Part shown: positions 26,516 through 35,464 of the stretch, piece after piece | Layout: each line of letters starts with the position of its first letter | Numbering within the stretch: the first letter of the stretch is position 1 | Assembly (NCBI GenBank): GCA_002050035.1 | Contig: MVCR01000001.1 | Coordinates: forward strand, 1 to 41,008 | Direction of reading: 5' to 3' | Source: Planctomycetales bacterium 4484_113 | GTDB taxonomy: Bacteria; 4484-113 | DNA length: 41,008 nt | Program-made: the position numbers and the translations under genes | The notes under the pieces: model-generated | The model's database searches: none | The model's input: only the letters and a program-made list of their open reading frames with translations | What the model was told of the DNA's origin: nothing

Positions 26516-27754
26516 CTACTCGCTGCGGAGGGCGTCGATGGGGTCGAGAAGCGCCGCTTTGCGGGCGGGGTAGTAGGCGGCGGCGAGTCCCACCACAATG
26601 ACCACGATGGTGGCGATGTAGATACTGGAAGTCGTTATCGCCGGCGGGGGGAACGCCTCCGGCAGCGGAAGCATCCGCATCGCGCCGATGAGCGCCATCC
26701 CCAAAGCGATGCCGGTGAAGCCTCCGGCCAGGGTGATCATCAGCGCTTCCAGGACGAACTGCGACATGATGCCGAACTGTGTCGCCCCCAGTGCCTTGCG
26801 CAAGCCGATTTCACGCGTCCGTTCCTGCACTGAGACCAGCATTATGTTCATCACCCCCACCGCGCCGACGGTGAGGGTCATAGTCCCCACGGTGTAGAAG
26901 ACGAAGAAAAAGGCGAGAAAGACTTTCTTGGCTTGGTCGCGCCAGCGGGCGGCAAAGTCACGGAAGCGGATGGCGTTCTCATCCTTGGGGTCAAAGCCGT
27001 GCCGCGCCGCCAGCAGACGCCGGGCGAGCAGCTTCCCTTTGTCGTAATCACGCAAGCTTTTCAGCGTTGCATAGATAGTGACATTCGCACGATTTCGCCG
27101 AGAGCCGCCGGTCACTGGCGTGATAGAGATCTCGTAGGTGGAAAGCGGGATGAAGACACTCCAATCCGACATCCAGTGATGCCTGTCAAAGGAGCCGATG
27201 ACAGTGAACGTGGTACCGCCAATAGTGATACTTTCCCCGAGAGCTGTATCAACATCCGGGAAGAAAGTCTCCTTCACCCTACCACCGATGACCGCGACCT
27301 TGCTGAAACGCTCGTAATCAACTCCATTGAAGAACCTACCGTGGTCCGGATTCCAGTCGCGTAGTTCACGCATTTGCGGCGTGGTGGCGACAACGCCATA
27401 CCACGCCTTCTTGTCGCCTACCTGCATCTGGTACCAGCAATCTACTTCCGGCTGTGCATCCTCGATATAGGGGTTGTTAGCTTTGAGGAATGCCGGATCC
27501 CCGGGATCGTAGGTCAGAGGATAGCGGGTGCCATCGCGCTCAAAGCTCTTGGCATACTCCATCACCAACATGTTCACGCCAAACTGCTCCCACCGCCGCT
27601 CCGTCTGCGCCTGAAACCCAGAGACGATAGCCACGAGGATAATGACGCTCGCGAGTCCCCAGACGATCCCGAACATAGTGAGCACGCTGCGCGTAAGGCT
27701 GGAAGCGAGATTCGCTATCGACATCCGCAGCAGATTGACGAAAGCGTTCAGCAT
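26516..27754 (-). CDS. MacB/FtsX-type ABC transporter permease
   Basis: MIANLASSLTRSVLTMFGIVWGLASVIILVAI-type N-term; VGAVGVMNIMLVSVQERTREIGLRKALGAT; C-term TM + YYPARKAALLDPIDALRSE. Confidence 0.9.
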   Translation of the reverse strand: MLNAFVNLLRMSIANLASSLTRSVLTMFGIVWGLASVIILVAIVSGFQAQTERRWEQFGVNMLVMEYAKSFERDGTRYPLTYDPGDPAFLKANNPYIEDAQPEVDCWYQMQVGDKKAWYGVVATTPQMRELRDWNPDHGRFFNGVDYERFSKVAVIGGRVKETFFPDVDTALGESITIGGTTFTVIGSFDRHHWMSDWSVFIPLSTYEISITPVTGGSRRNRANVTIYATLKSLRDYDKGKLLARRLLAARHGFDPKDENAIRFRDFAARWRDQAKKVFLAFFFVFYTVGTMTLTVGAVGVMNIMLVSVQERTREIGLRKALGATQFGIMSQFVLEALMITLAGGFTGIALGMALIGAMRMLPLPEAFPPPAITTSSIYIATIVVIVVGLAAAYYPARKAALLDPIDALRSE

Positions 27755-27761
27755 CTGGTGT

Positions 27762-28979
27762 CTAGTCCGTCCTCAGAGCAACAATGGGATCTAGCAGAGC
27801 GGCCTGCCGCGCCGGGTAAGTACCCGCGATAAGTCCTACAACTACATTCACCACCACAGCTATGCAAATCGTATTCGCAGTGATCACTGGCGTAGGAAAT
27901 TGCTCCGGCAGCGGGAGCAGACGCAGTAATCCCACCAGAGTGAGTCCGAGGACTATTCCAAAGAACCCGCCAGCCAGCGTGAGAATGAGTGCTTCCAGGA
28001 GGAACTGCCCCAATATAGACCCCGAGGGTGCCCCCAACGCCTTGCGCAAACCGATCTCACGCACGCGCTCGCCTACGCTTACCAGCATTATGTTCATCAC
28101 ACCAACCGCGCCTACCGCGAGCGTAGTTACGCCAACGAAGTAGCTGACAATGAACATCATCAAGAGTAGAACCTGGCTTTGCTGCCGCCAGCGGGAGAAG
28201 TCGCGGAAGCGGATGGCTTCTTCATCGCTAGGATCAAAACCGTGGCGGGCAGCGAGCATGCGACGCAGCATAGTCTGTGTCGCGTCATACTGCATCTGAT
28301 TCTTGAGCGCTGCGTAGATGGAGAAATTGCCGCGCCCGCGCGACTCGCCGAGTCGCGCCAGCGATTTCTCGTAGGTGGAAAGCGGAATGAACACGCGATG
28401 ATCACTGCCTCCCCGCCGCCGCTCCATTTCCCCTATCACCGTAAAAGTAACACCGGAAACTGCTAGCTGCTTGCCGAGAACGCTCGCGCCTTCCCCCCAC
28501 AATGTGTTCTTGACTTCGCATCCTACTACTGCGACCTTGGAGCAATTGTCGTAGTCGATCGGACCGAAGAAGCGGCCAGCGGCAAGCCGGTAGTCTCGAA
28601 TCCCACGCATATGCGGCGTGGTCGCGGATATCCCGAAAAAGTCCTTCTTTGCTCCCACCTGCATCTGACGCCACTCTTCCACCTGCGGAGCCGCCGCTCG
28701 CACCAGCGGGTTGTACTCTTCGATGAAGGCCGCATCCGCGGGATCGGGAGTAAGTGGCATCCGCGTGCCGTCCCTGGTGAAGTAGGGGGCGTACTCCATA
28801 ATGAGCAGATTCACCCCCATATCCTTCCACATCTGCTGGTTCTGTTTGGCGAAGCCGGAGATTACCGAGACCAGGATAATCACGGTGGCGATGCCCCAGA
28901 TGATACCGAACATAGTGAGTCCGGCTCGCAGTTTGTTCAAGCCCAGGCTGGTCAGAGCGAGTTTGAAGAGCTCGCACAT
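27762..28979 (-). CDS. MacB/FtsX-type ABC transporter permease, paralogue of the neighbour
   Basis: LNKLRAGLTMFGIIWGIATVIILVSVISGF; VGAVGVMNIMLVSVGERVREIGLRKALGAP; YPARQAALLDPIVALRTD. Confidence 0.9.
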   Translation of the reverse strand: MCELFKLALTSLGLNKLRAGLTMFGIIWGIATVIILVSVISGFAKQNQQMWKDMGVNLLIMEYAPYFTRDGTRMPLTPDPADAAFIEEYNPLVRAAAPQVEEWRQMQVGAKKDFFGISATTPHMRGIRDYRLAAGRFFGPIDYDNCSKVAVVGCEVKNTLWGEGASVLGKQLAVSGVTFTVIGEMERRRGGSDHRVFIPLSTYEKSLARLGESRGRGNFSIYAALKNQMQYDATQTMLRRMLAARHGFDPSDEEAIRFRDFSRWRQQSQVLLLMMFIVSYFVGVTTLAVGAVGVMNIMLVSVGERVREIGLRKALGAPSGSILGQFLLEALILTLAGGFFGIVLGLTLVGLLRLLPLPEQFPTPVITANTICIAVVVNVVVGLIAGTYPARQAALLDPIVALRTD

Positions 28980-28996
28980 AGTCGCACTTGATCCTA

Positions 28997-30310
28997 CTAA
29001 CCGTGGCGCACCACAACGCGCATTCCGCGGCGAGAAGACGCCGATGGTTTCGTCATCGCATCCTCAGTCAACTCGGCAACCACTTTATCCCCTTCCGTAA
29101 GCCCGCTCTTTATCTCTACAAGCCTGCCATCCGAAACACCGGTTTCAACTTCAACCGTTTCCGTCTTCCCGTTCTGAAGCAGCTTCTTCACTACCTTCTT
29201 CTCGCCACTAGAGCCAATGGCGATAACCGGTAGAGCCAAGGCGTTCTTCGCCGATTCCACGGTGATGGTCCCGCGAGCGGTGGAGCCAAGGCGAGGCTCC
29301 CCAATGGATTCGGTGAGCTCCATCTCTATGGGGAACATCACCACACCATTCTCGTTGGGCTTTCCGAAATGAGAAATGCGGCTAATCTCCCCAGCGACCT
29401 TTCGGTCTTTGATGAAAGAAAGGGAGAACTCGACCGGCATTCCTTCTTTGAGTACGCCGATCAGGTCCTCACCGATTTCGCTCTTCACGAGGATAGAAGT
29501 CGTGTCGCCGACAATCATAATTGGCAGTCCCTCGCGGCCACCCACGGAGGGTACCACGGTATCGCCAGGATCCATCTCCACTGAGAGCACTTTCCCGTTG
29601 ACCTCGCTGCGAACAGCGGCGTTTTCGAGGTCTTCATGTGCGCTATCCAGCTGGATCTTAGCTTGCTTCAATTGGGCGCGGGCGATGGCTATATCCTCCG
29701 CAGAAGCGCTGGTCTTGGCATAATCGAGCCGCCGCTTAGCGTCATCGTAAGCCGCCTGAGCGCGTTCCCAGCGCCCCTTGGCATCCTCATACTCCTGGTC
29801 GGAAGAGTACCCCTTCTCGTACAGCGACTTCACGCGCTCCAGGTTCTCCCGCGCCAAGTTCATCTCTACTTGAGCGTTCTTCAGAGAAGCTTCCAGCGAG
29901 CTGACCTGCTCACGGGTGCCGCCCTGCTTCGCCTTTGCATATTGTGCCTCCGCCAGCTCGTAATGAGCCTGCGCCTGTCGCAGGACTTTGCGCAAATCGG
30001 CCTCGTCGATGCGCGCCAGCAGCGCGCCCTTCTTCACCGGATCCCCTTCCTTGACCAACACCTCTTTGAGAACACCCCCGACCTTCGCCTTCACTTCCAC
30101 CTGGCTCGTCGCCTCCAGGACACCGATGACGGTTTCGGTGCGCGTGATATCGGCGCGAGTGACCGTGTAGGTGGTTTCTTCGGCTTTCCCGCGTCCGTGG
30201 TCGGAATTAGCCCAGATGCCGAAGCCAAGAGCTGCCAGGACTATGATAACACCTAGGAATACCCATTTGAAACGCCAGATGGCGACAAAGAATCTGCTGA
30301 TAGTCATCAT
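28997..30310 (-). CDS. MacA/HlyD-family membrane fusion protein
   Basis: Signal anchor MMTISRFFVAIWRFKWVFLGVIIVLAALGFGIWA; GVLEATSQVEVKAKVGGVLKEVLVKEGDPVKKGALLARID; coiled-coil hairpin. Confidence 0.9.
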   Translation of the reverse strand: MMTISRFFVAIWRFKWVFLGVIIVLAALGFGIWANSDHGRGKAEETTYTVTRADITRTETVIGVLEATSQVEVKAKVGGVLKEVLVKEGDPVKKGALLARIDEADLRKVLRQAQAHYELAEAQYAKAKQGGTREQVSSLEASLKNAQVEMNLARENLERVKSLYEKGYSSDQEYEDAKGRWERAQAAYDDAKRRLDYAKTSASAEDIAIARAQLKQAKIQLDSAHEDLENAAVRSEVNGKVLSVEMDPGDTVVPSVGGREGLPIMIVGDTTSILVKSEIGEDLIGVLKEGMPVEFSLSFIKDRKVAGEISRISHFGKPNENGVVMFPIEMELTESIGEPRLGSTARGTITVESAKNALALPVIAIGSSGEKKVVKKLLQNGKTETVEVETGVSDGRLVEIKSGLTEGDKVVAELTEDAMTKPSASSRRGMRVVVRHG

Positions 30311-30383
30311 TGCGAAACAACCATCCTTGGGGGTTACACAATAGATGATTGTAACAGCTTTTCTGTTCGCTCGAGGCGGTTGA

Positions 30384-30389
30384 TATAAT
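30384..30389 (+). promoter_or_regulatory. -10 element TATAAT 8 nt before the tatB-like ATG (possible leaderless promoter)
   Basis: ggttgaTATAATcgagcgcgATG. Confidence 0.4.
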
Positions 30390-30397
30390 CGAGCGCG

Positions 30398-30754
30398 ATG
30401 TTTGGCATTGGCGAAGGCGAGCTGTGCGTCATCCTGCTGGCGGCAGTGATATTCCTCGGACCCAAGCGGCTGCCGGAAGTGGCGCGATGGCTGGCGAAGG
30501 CTTTCCACACGCTTCAAGGCTGGAAGGCGGAGTTCGACCGCCAGCTTACGGAGATTCGCCGCGAGATGGAATCGGATGCCAAGATGGAGCCTACCCGAAG
30601 GGATCAGCCGCACATGGATGATGCTGACCTTGACACGGATGCTGATGACTACCTTGCTGCAGCAGGTGAAGCCCAGGTCGATGCCACACCCGACTACAGC
30701 TACCGACAGGAGGTGCTCCCCGGAGTAGGTGACGAGGGAACAGATCGTGGATGA
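30398..30754 (+). CDS. TatA/TatB-family translocase protein (TatB-like)
   Basis: MFGIGEGELCVILLAAVIFLGPKRLPEVARWLAKAFHTLQGWKAEFDRQL. Confidence 0.85.
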   Translation: MFGIGEGELCVILLAAVIFLGPKRLPEVARWLAKAFHTLQGWKAEFDRQLTEIRREMESDAKMEPTRRDQPHMDDADLDTDADDYLAAAGEAQVDATPDYSYRQEVLPGVGDEGTDRG

Positions 30755-31463
30755 GCAGCACATGAGTTTCTGGCAACACGTGGGAGAGTTCAGGAACCGA
30801 TTGCTGCGAAGCATTGGCGTGCTCAGCATCACCGTGGCGGCGGCTTTCTACTTCCGCCAAGCGCTGTTCAGTTTCTTGCGTTGGCCTTTGCCGGCTGACT
30901 GCCAGCTCTACTACTTCGCAGTTACGGAGGCTTTTTTCTTCTACTTCAAGATTGCCCTGCTGGCGGGCATCGCGGCTGCATTCCCCTATATCCTGTACGA
31001 GCTATACGGGTTTTTTGCCCCGGCGCTGAAGCCAGAAGAGAAACGTCTTATCCTCCCGCTGCTGTCAGTAGTGATTCTACTCTTTGCCGCCGGCATCGCC
31101 TTTGTTTTCTTCGTGCTGATGCCGTACACGATCCGGTTCCTGCTTAGTTTCGGCGGCCAGCAGCTCACCAGCCTCCTGCAGGCGGACAGGTATTTTGGGT
31201 TTGTGCTTGGGCTGTGCATCGGCGGCGGACTGACCTTCGAGCTTCCGGTAGTACTGGCTGCCTCTGCCAAACTGGGCTGGGTAACAGCGCGTGGACTCTG
31301 GCGCAACTTCAACTATGCCATCATCATCATTCTTGTCGCCGCCGCAGTGCTCACACCAACTCCAAACGCGCTTCCGATGATCATCCTGTCGGCACCAATG
31401 ATCCTGCTGTATTTTCTCAGCATTGCCGTGGTTGCACGCATCAAGCCGTTGGGCAAGGCATAA
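30729..31463 (+). CDS. tatC: Sec-independent protein translocase TatC
   Basis: SFWQHVGEFRNRLLRSIGV; PYILYELYGFFAPALKPEEKRLILPL; six TM pattern; start could be GTG 30747 or ATG 30762. Confidence 0.9.
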   Translation: MTREQIVDEQHMSFWQHVGEFRNRLLRSIGVLSITVAAAFYFRQALFSFLRWPLPADCQLYYFAVTEAFFFYFKIALLAGIAAAFPYILYELYGFFAPALKPEEKRLILPLLSVVILLFAAGIAFVFFVLMPYTIRFLLSFGGQQLTSLLQADRYFGFVLGLCIGGGLTFELPVVLAASAKLGWVTARGLWRNFNYAIIIILVAAAVLTPTPNALPMIILSAPMILLYFLSIAVVARIKPLGKA

Positions 31464-31526
31464 GCCCATCCCATCCATGGAAGCACCGCACGCCAACAAG
31501 TCTCTGCTAAACTCCTTTCGCCAACG

Positions 31527-32690
31527 ATGATTGAGCAGGAAAGCAACCAAGAAGTGGCAGCTCCACACCAACGCCAAGAGTATCCCACAAGCCTGCTCCA
31601 CTATGACCTGCCACCCGAGCTTGTTCCCCAGCAGCCGCTCGCGGATAGGGACGCAAGCCGTCTGATGGTGGTGCATCGTCAAACAGCCGATATCGAGCAC
31701 CGTGCTTTCCGGGAGCTGCCAGACATCCTGGAGCCGATGGACTTCCTGGTGCTGAATGATGGGCGGGTAATGCACAGCCGCTTCCGCTGCCTCCGCGCCC
31801 GCACTGGCGGGAAAGTTGAAGTGCTCATTACCCGAGTGCTGCCGGGCTCACGTGCCGAGTGCCTAACGGAATCGCGAGGCCATTTGCAGGCGGGTGACGA
31901 ACTGACACTGGACAGCCAAACGAGCTTCATCCTCGAGCGCCCAACGACACATGAGAATCCAGGTATCGTGCACATTCTGCGGAATGGCGTCCCAGCACCG
32001 GAGCAGGAGATTCGCGACCTGTTGCAGCGTGGAGAGCTACCGCTTCCGCCTTATCTCAAGGAGAGACTCCAGGATGAGGAGCGCTACCAGACCACCTATG
32101 CGGCGAGCTTCGGTTCCGCCGCTGCACCAACAGCCGGGCTGCACTTTACCCCGCGTATCTTCAGCAGACTCAAGGAACGTGGTGTCGACTGGGCGATGGT
32201 TACGCTGCATATCGGCACCGCAACTTTCCTCCCCATTAGAACCGATGACGTAACCGACCATCGTCTGAGCCCGGAAGGATATTCGATGAAGCCTACAGAA
32301 CTGAGGCGTATTCTAAAGGCGAAGCTCTCCGGAAGGAGGATTGTCGCGGTGGGCACGACCTCTGTACGCGTGCTCGAAGGAGTGCTCACAGATTGGCGAA
32401 GGCGACTGCAAGTTCACGGCATCAAGACGACCAGAGATTTGGAAGCGATGAACGACGACCAACTGGCAGAAGCATTCCCCCTCCGCGGTGATACCAGATT
32501 GTTCATTCTCCCCGGCTATCGCTTCGGCGTCATCGACCACATGCTGACCAACTTCCACCTACCGAGGACGACGCTGCTGGCGCTGGTGTACGCTTTCGGA
32601 GGCCGGGAGCTGATCCGCCGCGCCTATGAATCGGCGATAGCGCGGCGCTATCGCTTCTACAGCCTGGGGGATTCCATGCTCATCCTGTAG
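31527..32690 (+). CDS. queA: S-adenosylmethionine:tRNA ribosyltransferase-isomerase
   Basis: YDLPPELVPQQPLADRDASRLMVV; YQTTYAASFGSAAAPTAGLHFT; VTLHIGTATFLPIR; IVAVGTTSVRVLE; NFHLPRTTLLALVYAFGG. Confidence 0.95.
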   Translation: MIEQESNQEVAAPHQRQEYPTSLLHYDLPPELVPQQPLADRDASRLMVVHRQTADIEHRAFRELPDILEPMDFLVLNDGRVMHSRFRCLRARTGGKVEVLITRVLPGSRAECLTESRGHLQAGDELTLDSQTSFILERPTTHENPGIVHILRNGVPAPEQEIRDLLQRGELPLPPYLKERLQDEERYQTTYAASFGSAAAPTAGLHFTPRIFSRLKERGVDWAMVTLHIGTATFLPIRTDDVTDHRLSPEGYSMKPTELRRILKAKLSGRRIVAVGTTSVRVLEGVLTDWRRRLQVHGIKTTRDLEAMNDDQLAEAFPLRGDTRLFILPGYRFGVIDHMLTNFHLPRTTLLALVYAFGGRELIRRAYESAIARRYRFYSLGDSMLIL

Positions 32691-32744
32691 GCGCACACAG
32701 TCCGGTCCCTTCGGAGCACCGCCCTTGAGCCAGTAATCTTGGTG

Positions 32745-32750
32745 TATAAT
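32745..32750 (+). promoter_or_regulatory. -10 element TATAAT upstream of tatA
   Basis: ggTGTATAATgtgaaagagcccggaaggagg. Confidence 0.4.
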
Positions 32751-32776
32751 GTGAAAGAGCCCGGAAGGAGGCTTAT

Positions 32777-32950
32777 ATGTTCGCCAGTCTTGGAGTTCCG
32801 GAACTTCTTATCATCCTCGTGATCGTTCTCATCCTCTTCGGAGGAGCTAGGCTCGCTCAGGTGATGCGCGAGGCCGGCCGCGGAGTCCGGGAGTTCAAGA
32901 AGGGCATATCCGGCGAGGATGAAAACGAAGAGAATGAAAAGAAGGACTGA
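32777..32950 (+). CDS. tatA: TatA, 57 aa (absent from the supplied ORF track)
   Basis: MFASLGVPELLIILVIVLILFGGARLAQVMREAGRGVREFKKGISGEDENEENEKKD; RBS ggaagGAGG. Confidence 0.85.
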   Translation: MFASLGVPELLIILVIVLILFGGARLAQVMREAGRGVREFKKGISGEDENEENEKKD

Positions 32951-33007
32951 ACCTCAGTCGTTCTCCTTCCGCACACCGCCATCCCGCTTGGTTAAGGAGC
33001 AGAAAAT

Positions 33008-34174
33008 ATGACTGTTTCCATTCCGGAGGGCCAGGTTTACCTGGATAACGCCTCCACGTCGTATCCGAAGCCAGAATGCGTCTGTACCGCGGTGGCTCAG
33101 GCTGTGCGTGAAGTCGGCCTGACCACCGGAAGAGGAAAGTACTTCTCCCGCATCAATCCCGATGAAGTAGTCAAGCGAACCAGAGCCAAGATAGCTCGCC
33201 TGCTCAATATCCCCGATCACCACCGCGTCATCTTTACCTACTCCGCAACTGACAGCATCAATACAGCGTTCTTCGGATTGCTTGATCGTGGAGACGAAGT
33301 ACTCATCTCGCCGCTAGAGCATCATGCAGTTACTCGTGCCCTGCATTATCTCGGCAAGGAGCGCGGCGTGGGGTTCAAGAAACTGACGGCGGACGCTGAT
33401 GGCAGGGTGATTCCGGAGCGCATCGCGGAAGCCGTGAGCGATGCGACGAAGCTCATCTGCGTCTCGCACATCAGCAACGTATCGGGGACGGTGCAGCCGA
33501 TTGCCGACATCGGCGCGGAGGCGAAGCGACTGGGCATTCCCTTTATGCTGGATGCGGCGCAATCGGCGGGCTCTCACGCTATTGACGTGCAGGCAGCCAA
33601 TGTGTCTATCCTCGCGGCGCCGGGGCACAAGTCGCTGCTGGGGCTTCCGGGAACGGGCATACTCTATCTGGAGAAAGAGATTTCCCCACAGCCGTTCCGC
33701 GTTGGAGGCACCGGCAGCTTCAGCGAGCTTTACGAGCTTCCGCCGGAGGTGCCCACGTTCTACGAATCGGGCACTCCCAATGTGTTAGGGATTATCGCGC
33801 TCGACGCTTCGGTGGACTTCATCCTTGAAACGGGCGTCGCCGAGATTGAGCGCGTCGGTCATATCAAGCAGCGGCAGATGCTGGAACACCTCGTGGCAAT
33901 GCCACAGGTGGAGCTAATGGGTCCCACAGACAGCGAGATGCGCGGCTGCCCCATTGCGTTCAACGTCAAGGGGCGGGAGCCCTCGGAGATTGGAACAATC
34001 CTTGGCGAGAAGTATCACATCGCACATCGCGCGGGGCTGCACTGCGCTCCGTCGGCCCACGAGTTCTTCGGCACTCTGGAGCGTGGCGGAGCGGTGCGTG
34101 TAAGCCCGGCGTTCCTCACTCCCGACGATGATGTGGACTACTTCTGCGATGTGATGGATGAGATCCTAGGATAG
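33008..34174 (+). CDS. Class V aminotransferase, cysteine desulfurase family
   Basis: VYLDNASTSYPKPECV, SHISNVSGTVQPI, DAAQSAGSHAIDVQ, APGHKSLLGLPGTGILYL, GLHCAPSAHEFFGTLERGGAVRVS. Confidence 0.9.
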   Translation: MTVSIPEGQVYLDNASTSYPKPECVCTAVAQAVREVGLTTGRGKYFSRINPDEVVKRTRAKIARLLNIPDHHRVIFTYSATDSINTAFFGLLDRGDEVLISPLEHHAVTRALHYLGKERGVGFKKLTADADGRVIPERIAEAVSDATKLICVSHISNVSGTVQPIADIGAEAKRLGIPFMLDAAQSAGSHAIDVQAANVSILAAPGHKSLLGLPGTGILYLEKEISPQPFRVGGTGSFSELYELPPEVPTFYESGTPNVLGIIALDASVDFILETGVAEIERVGHIKQRQMLEHLVAMPQVELMGPTDSEMRGCPIAFNVKGREPSEIGTILGEKYHIAHRAGLHCAPSAHEFFGTLERGGAVRVSPAFLTPDDDVDYFCDVMDEILG

Positions 34175-34215
34175 GATTTCAGCCACCCAGAAAGAGGATT
34201 CCCCACCGCCTGAGC

Positions 34216-34665
34216 TTGACAATGGGGCCGGGGGTGCAATACAGGCTGATGGCGGGCACCGGGGAACAACCGATGGCTCCGAGAAACGTACCGACAGAGG
34301 ATGCTGCGGTGGCAGGGCGAGATGCGGGCGCGGCTGCCAAGACAAAGCCGGTCCAACCGCCCAGCGCGCACCGGATGCAAATGGTCATTCCCACGAAGGT
34401 ACTTGTGGATGCTCTGATTCGCGCACTCTGCGCACCCGAGGTGGTCAAGCTCTACACGGATTCGCTGGCGGACGCTGTCAAAGAGCGTCTTCGCGCTACT
34501 CAGGAATGGGATACCGCCGAGATGACCGCGAGGATTATGGAGCGTATCCAGCGAAAGGACTTCGCTGAAGAGGTGGCGCAGCAGATAATCGATTCAGCGG
34601 TGGGATTCAAGAATAGAGTCGCCAAGGGCGAAAAAGGAGGGAACGACGAAGAAGGACCGGAGTAA
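34216..34665 (+). CDS. Hypothetical protein upstream of the Cys-rich gene
   Basis: Open frame; C-terminal amphipathic helical segments; start uncertain (ATG 34249 possible). Confidence 0.5.
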   Translation: MTMGPGVQYRLMAGTGEQPMAPRNVPTEDAAVAGRDAGAAAKTKPVQPPSAHRMQMVIPTKVLVDALIRALCAPEVVKLYTDSLADAVKERLRATQEWDTAEMTARIMERIQRKDFAEEVAQQIIDSAVGFKNRVAKGEKGGNDEEGPE

Positions 34666-34687
34666 GATTTCGGAGATTGCCTCCAAT

Positions 34688-35461
34688 GTGCGGGGGAGGC
34701 TCAAAGAGAAGGGAGAGCTGGGGTTCGGCAATGCTCATCGCCGCACCCGCGCTTTGCGGCCGATAACGAATCCATTCTCGGACATTGGTGATGGCTTTGA
34801 CTGCGTGTCCGCATACAGTTCCGGGTGCACTCAGGAGAATCCATTCGACGGCACTGACTGTTTGGACAATCACGGATACGACATCTGCGTATGCCAGGGC
34901 GAAGCAGAGTTCGATGCGGAGGCCTGTCCCCAAGTGGAACCTGGTGTTGGAGTGATCTGCACGGTGGACTTCTCCTGCGCCAACTTCGTTTGTGATGAGT
35001 TCAGGTGCGTCGATGAAGCTTTTAGCTGCACCGAGTATTCCGGTGCCTGTCGCGACGGCGATTGCCCTAACGGGAAGGACGCAAGCTTTACGTGCCCACA
35101 CTACTTCTCCTGCAAGTCCATCGGAACTGAGACTGCGTATTAGTGCGGAGCACCGCTAAACTACACCTGCCAGCGGCCTGCGCAATTCGCGGGTCAAAGG
35201 TTCTATAGCTGTGCTGGCCAACTTGCCGAGTATGATTGCATGGCTCAGAAATTCTGGTGTGGAGACACATATACTTGCTGGCGCCCGTTCCACTGCGATA
35301 ACACTGTAAACTGCGGAGCGTGCGAGGTGCCATCAGTGCACGCTTGTGCTGCCAGCTTTGCCGGGACCTTCGTGTGCACATCGGAGGAATTCTACCCGGG
35401 TCAAGAGGAGCGTGAAAGTGAAGAACGCTTCACCTGCTTTGGTGAATTCGCAGAGGAGTAG
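34688..35461 (+). CDS. Cys-rich protein with repeated aromatic-x-Cys motifs, interrupted by an in-frame amber codon at 35141-35143
   Basis: ORF 34688-35143 and ORF 35240-35461 are in the same frame; the sequence between is open and Cys-rich; 27 Cys in total, 15 in [F/Y]-x-C. Confidence 0.65.
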
Positions 35462-35464
35462 TCC

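Noticed and set aside
30310-30832. N-terminal extension of the membrane fusion protein ORF (28997-30832)
   Set aside because: The signal anchor MMTISRFF begins at 30310 and the upstream part overlaps divergent tatB/tatC; extension is spurious.
35141-35143. Amber codon as evidence for genome-wide recoding or pyrrolysine
   Set aside because: Several housekeeping genes in the same window terminate with TAG at the expected protein ends, so global reassignment is unlikely; only local readthrough or mutation is retained as a hypothesis.
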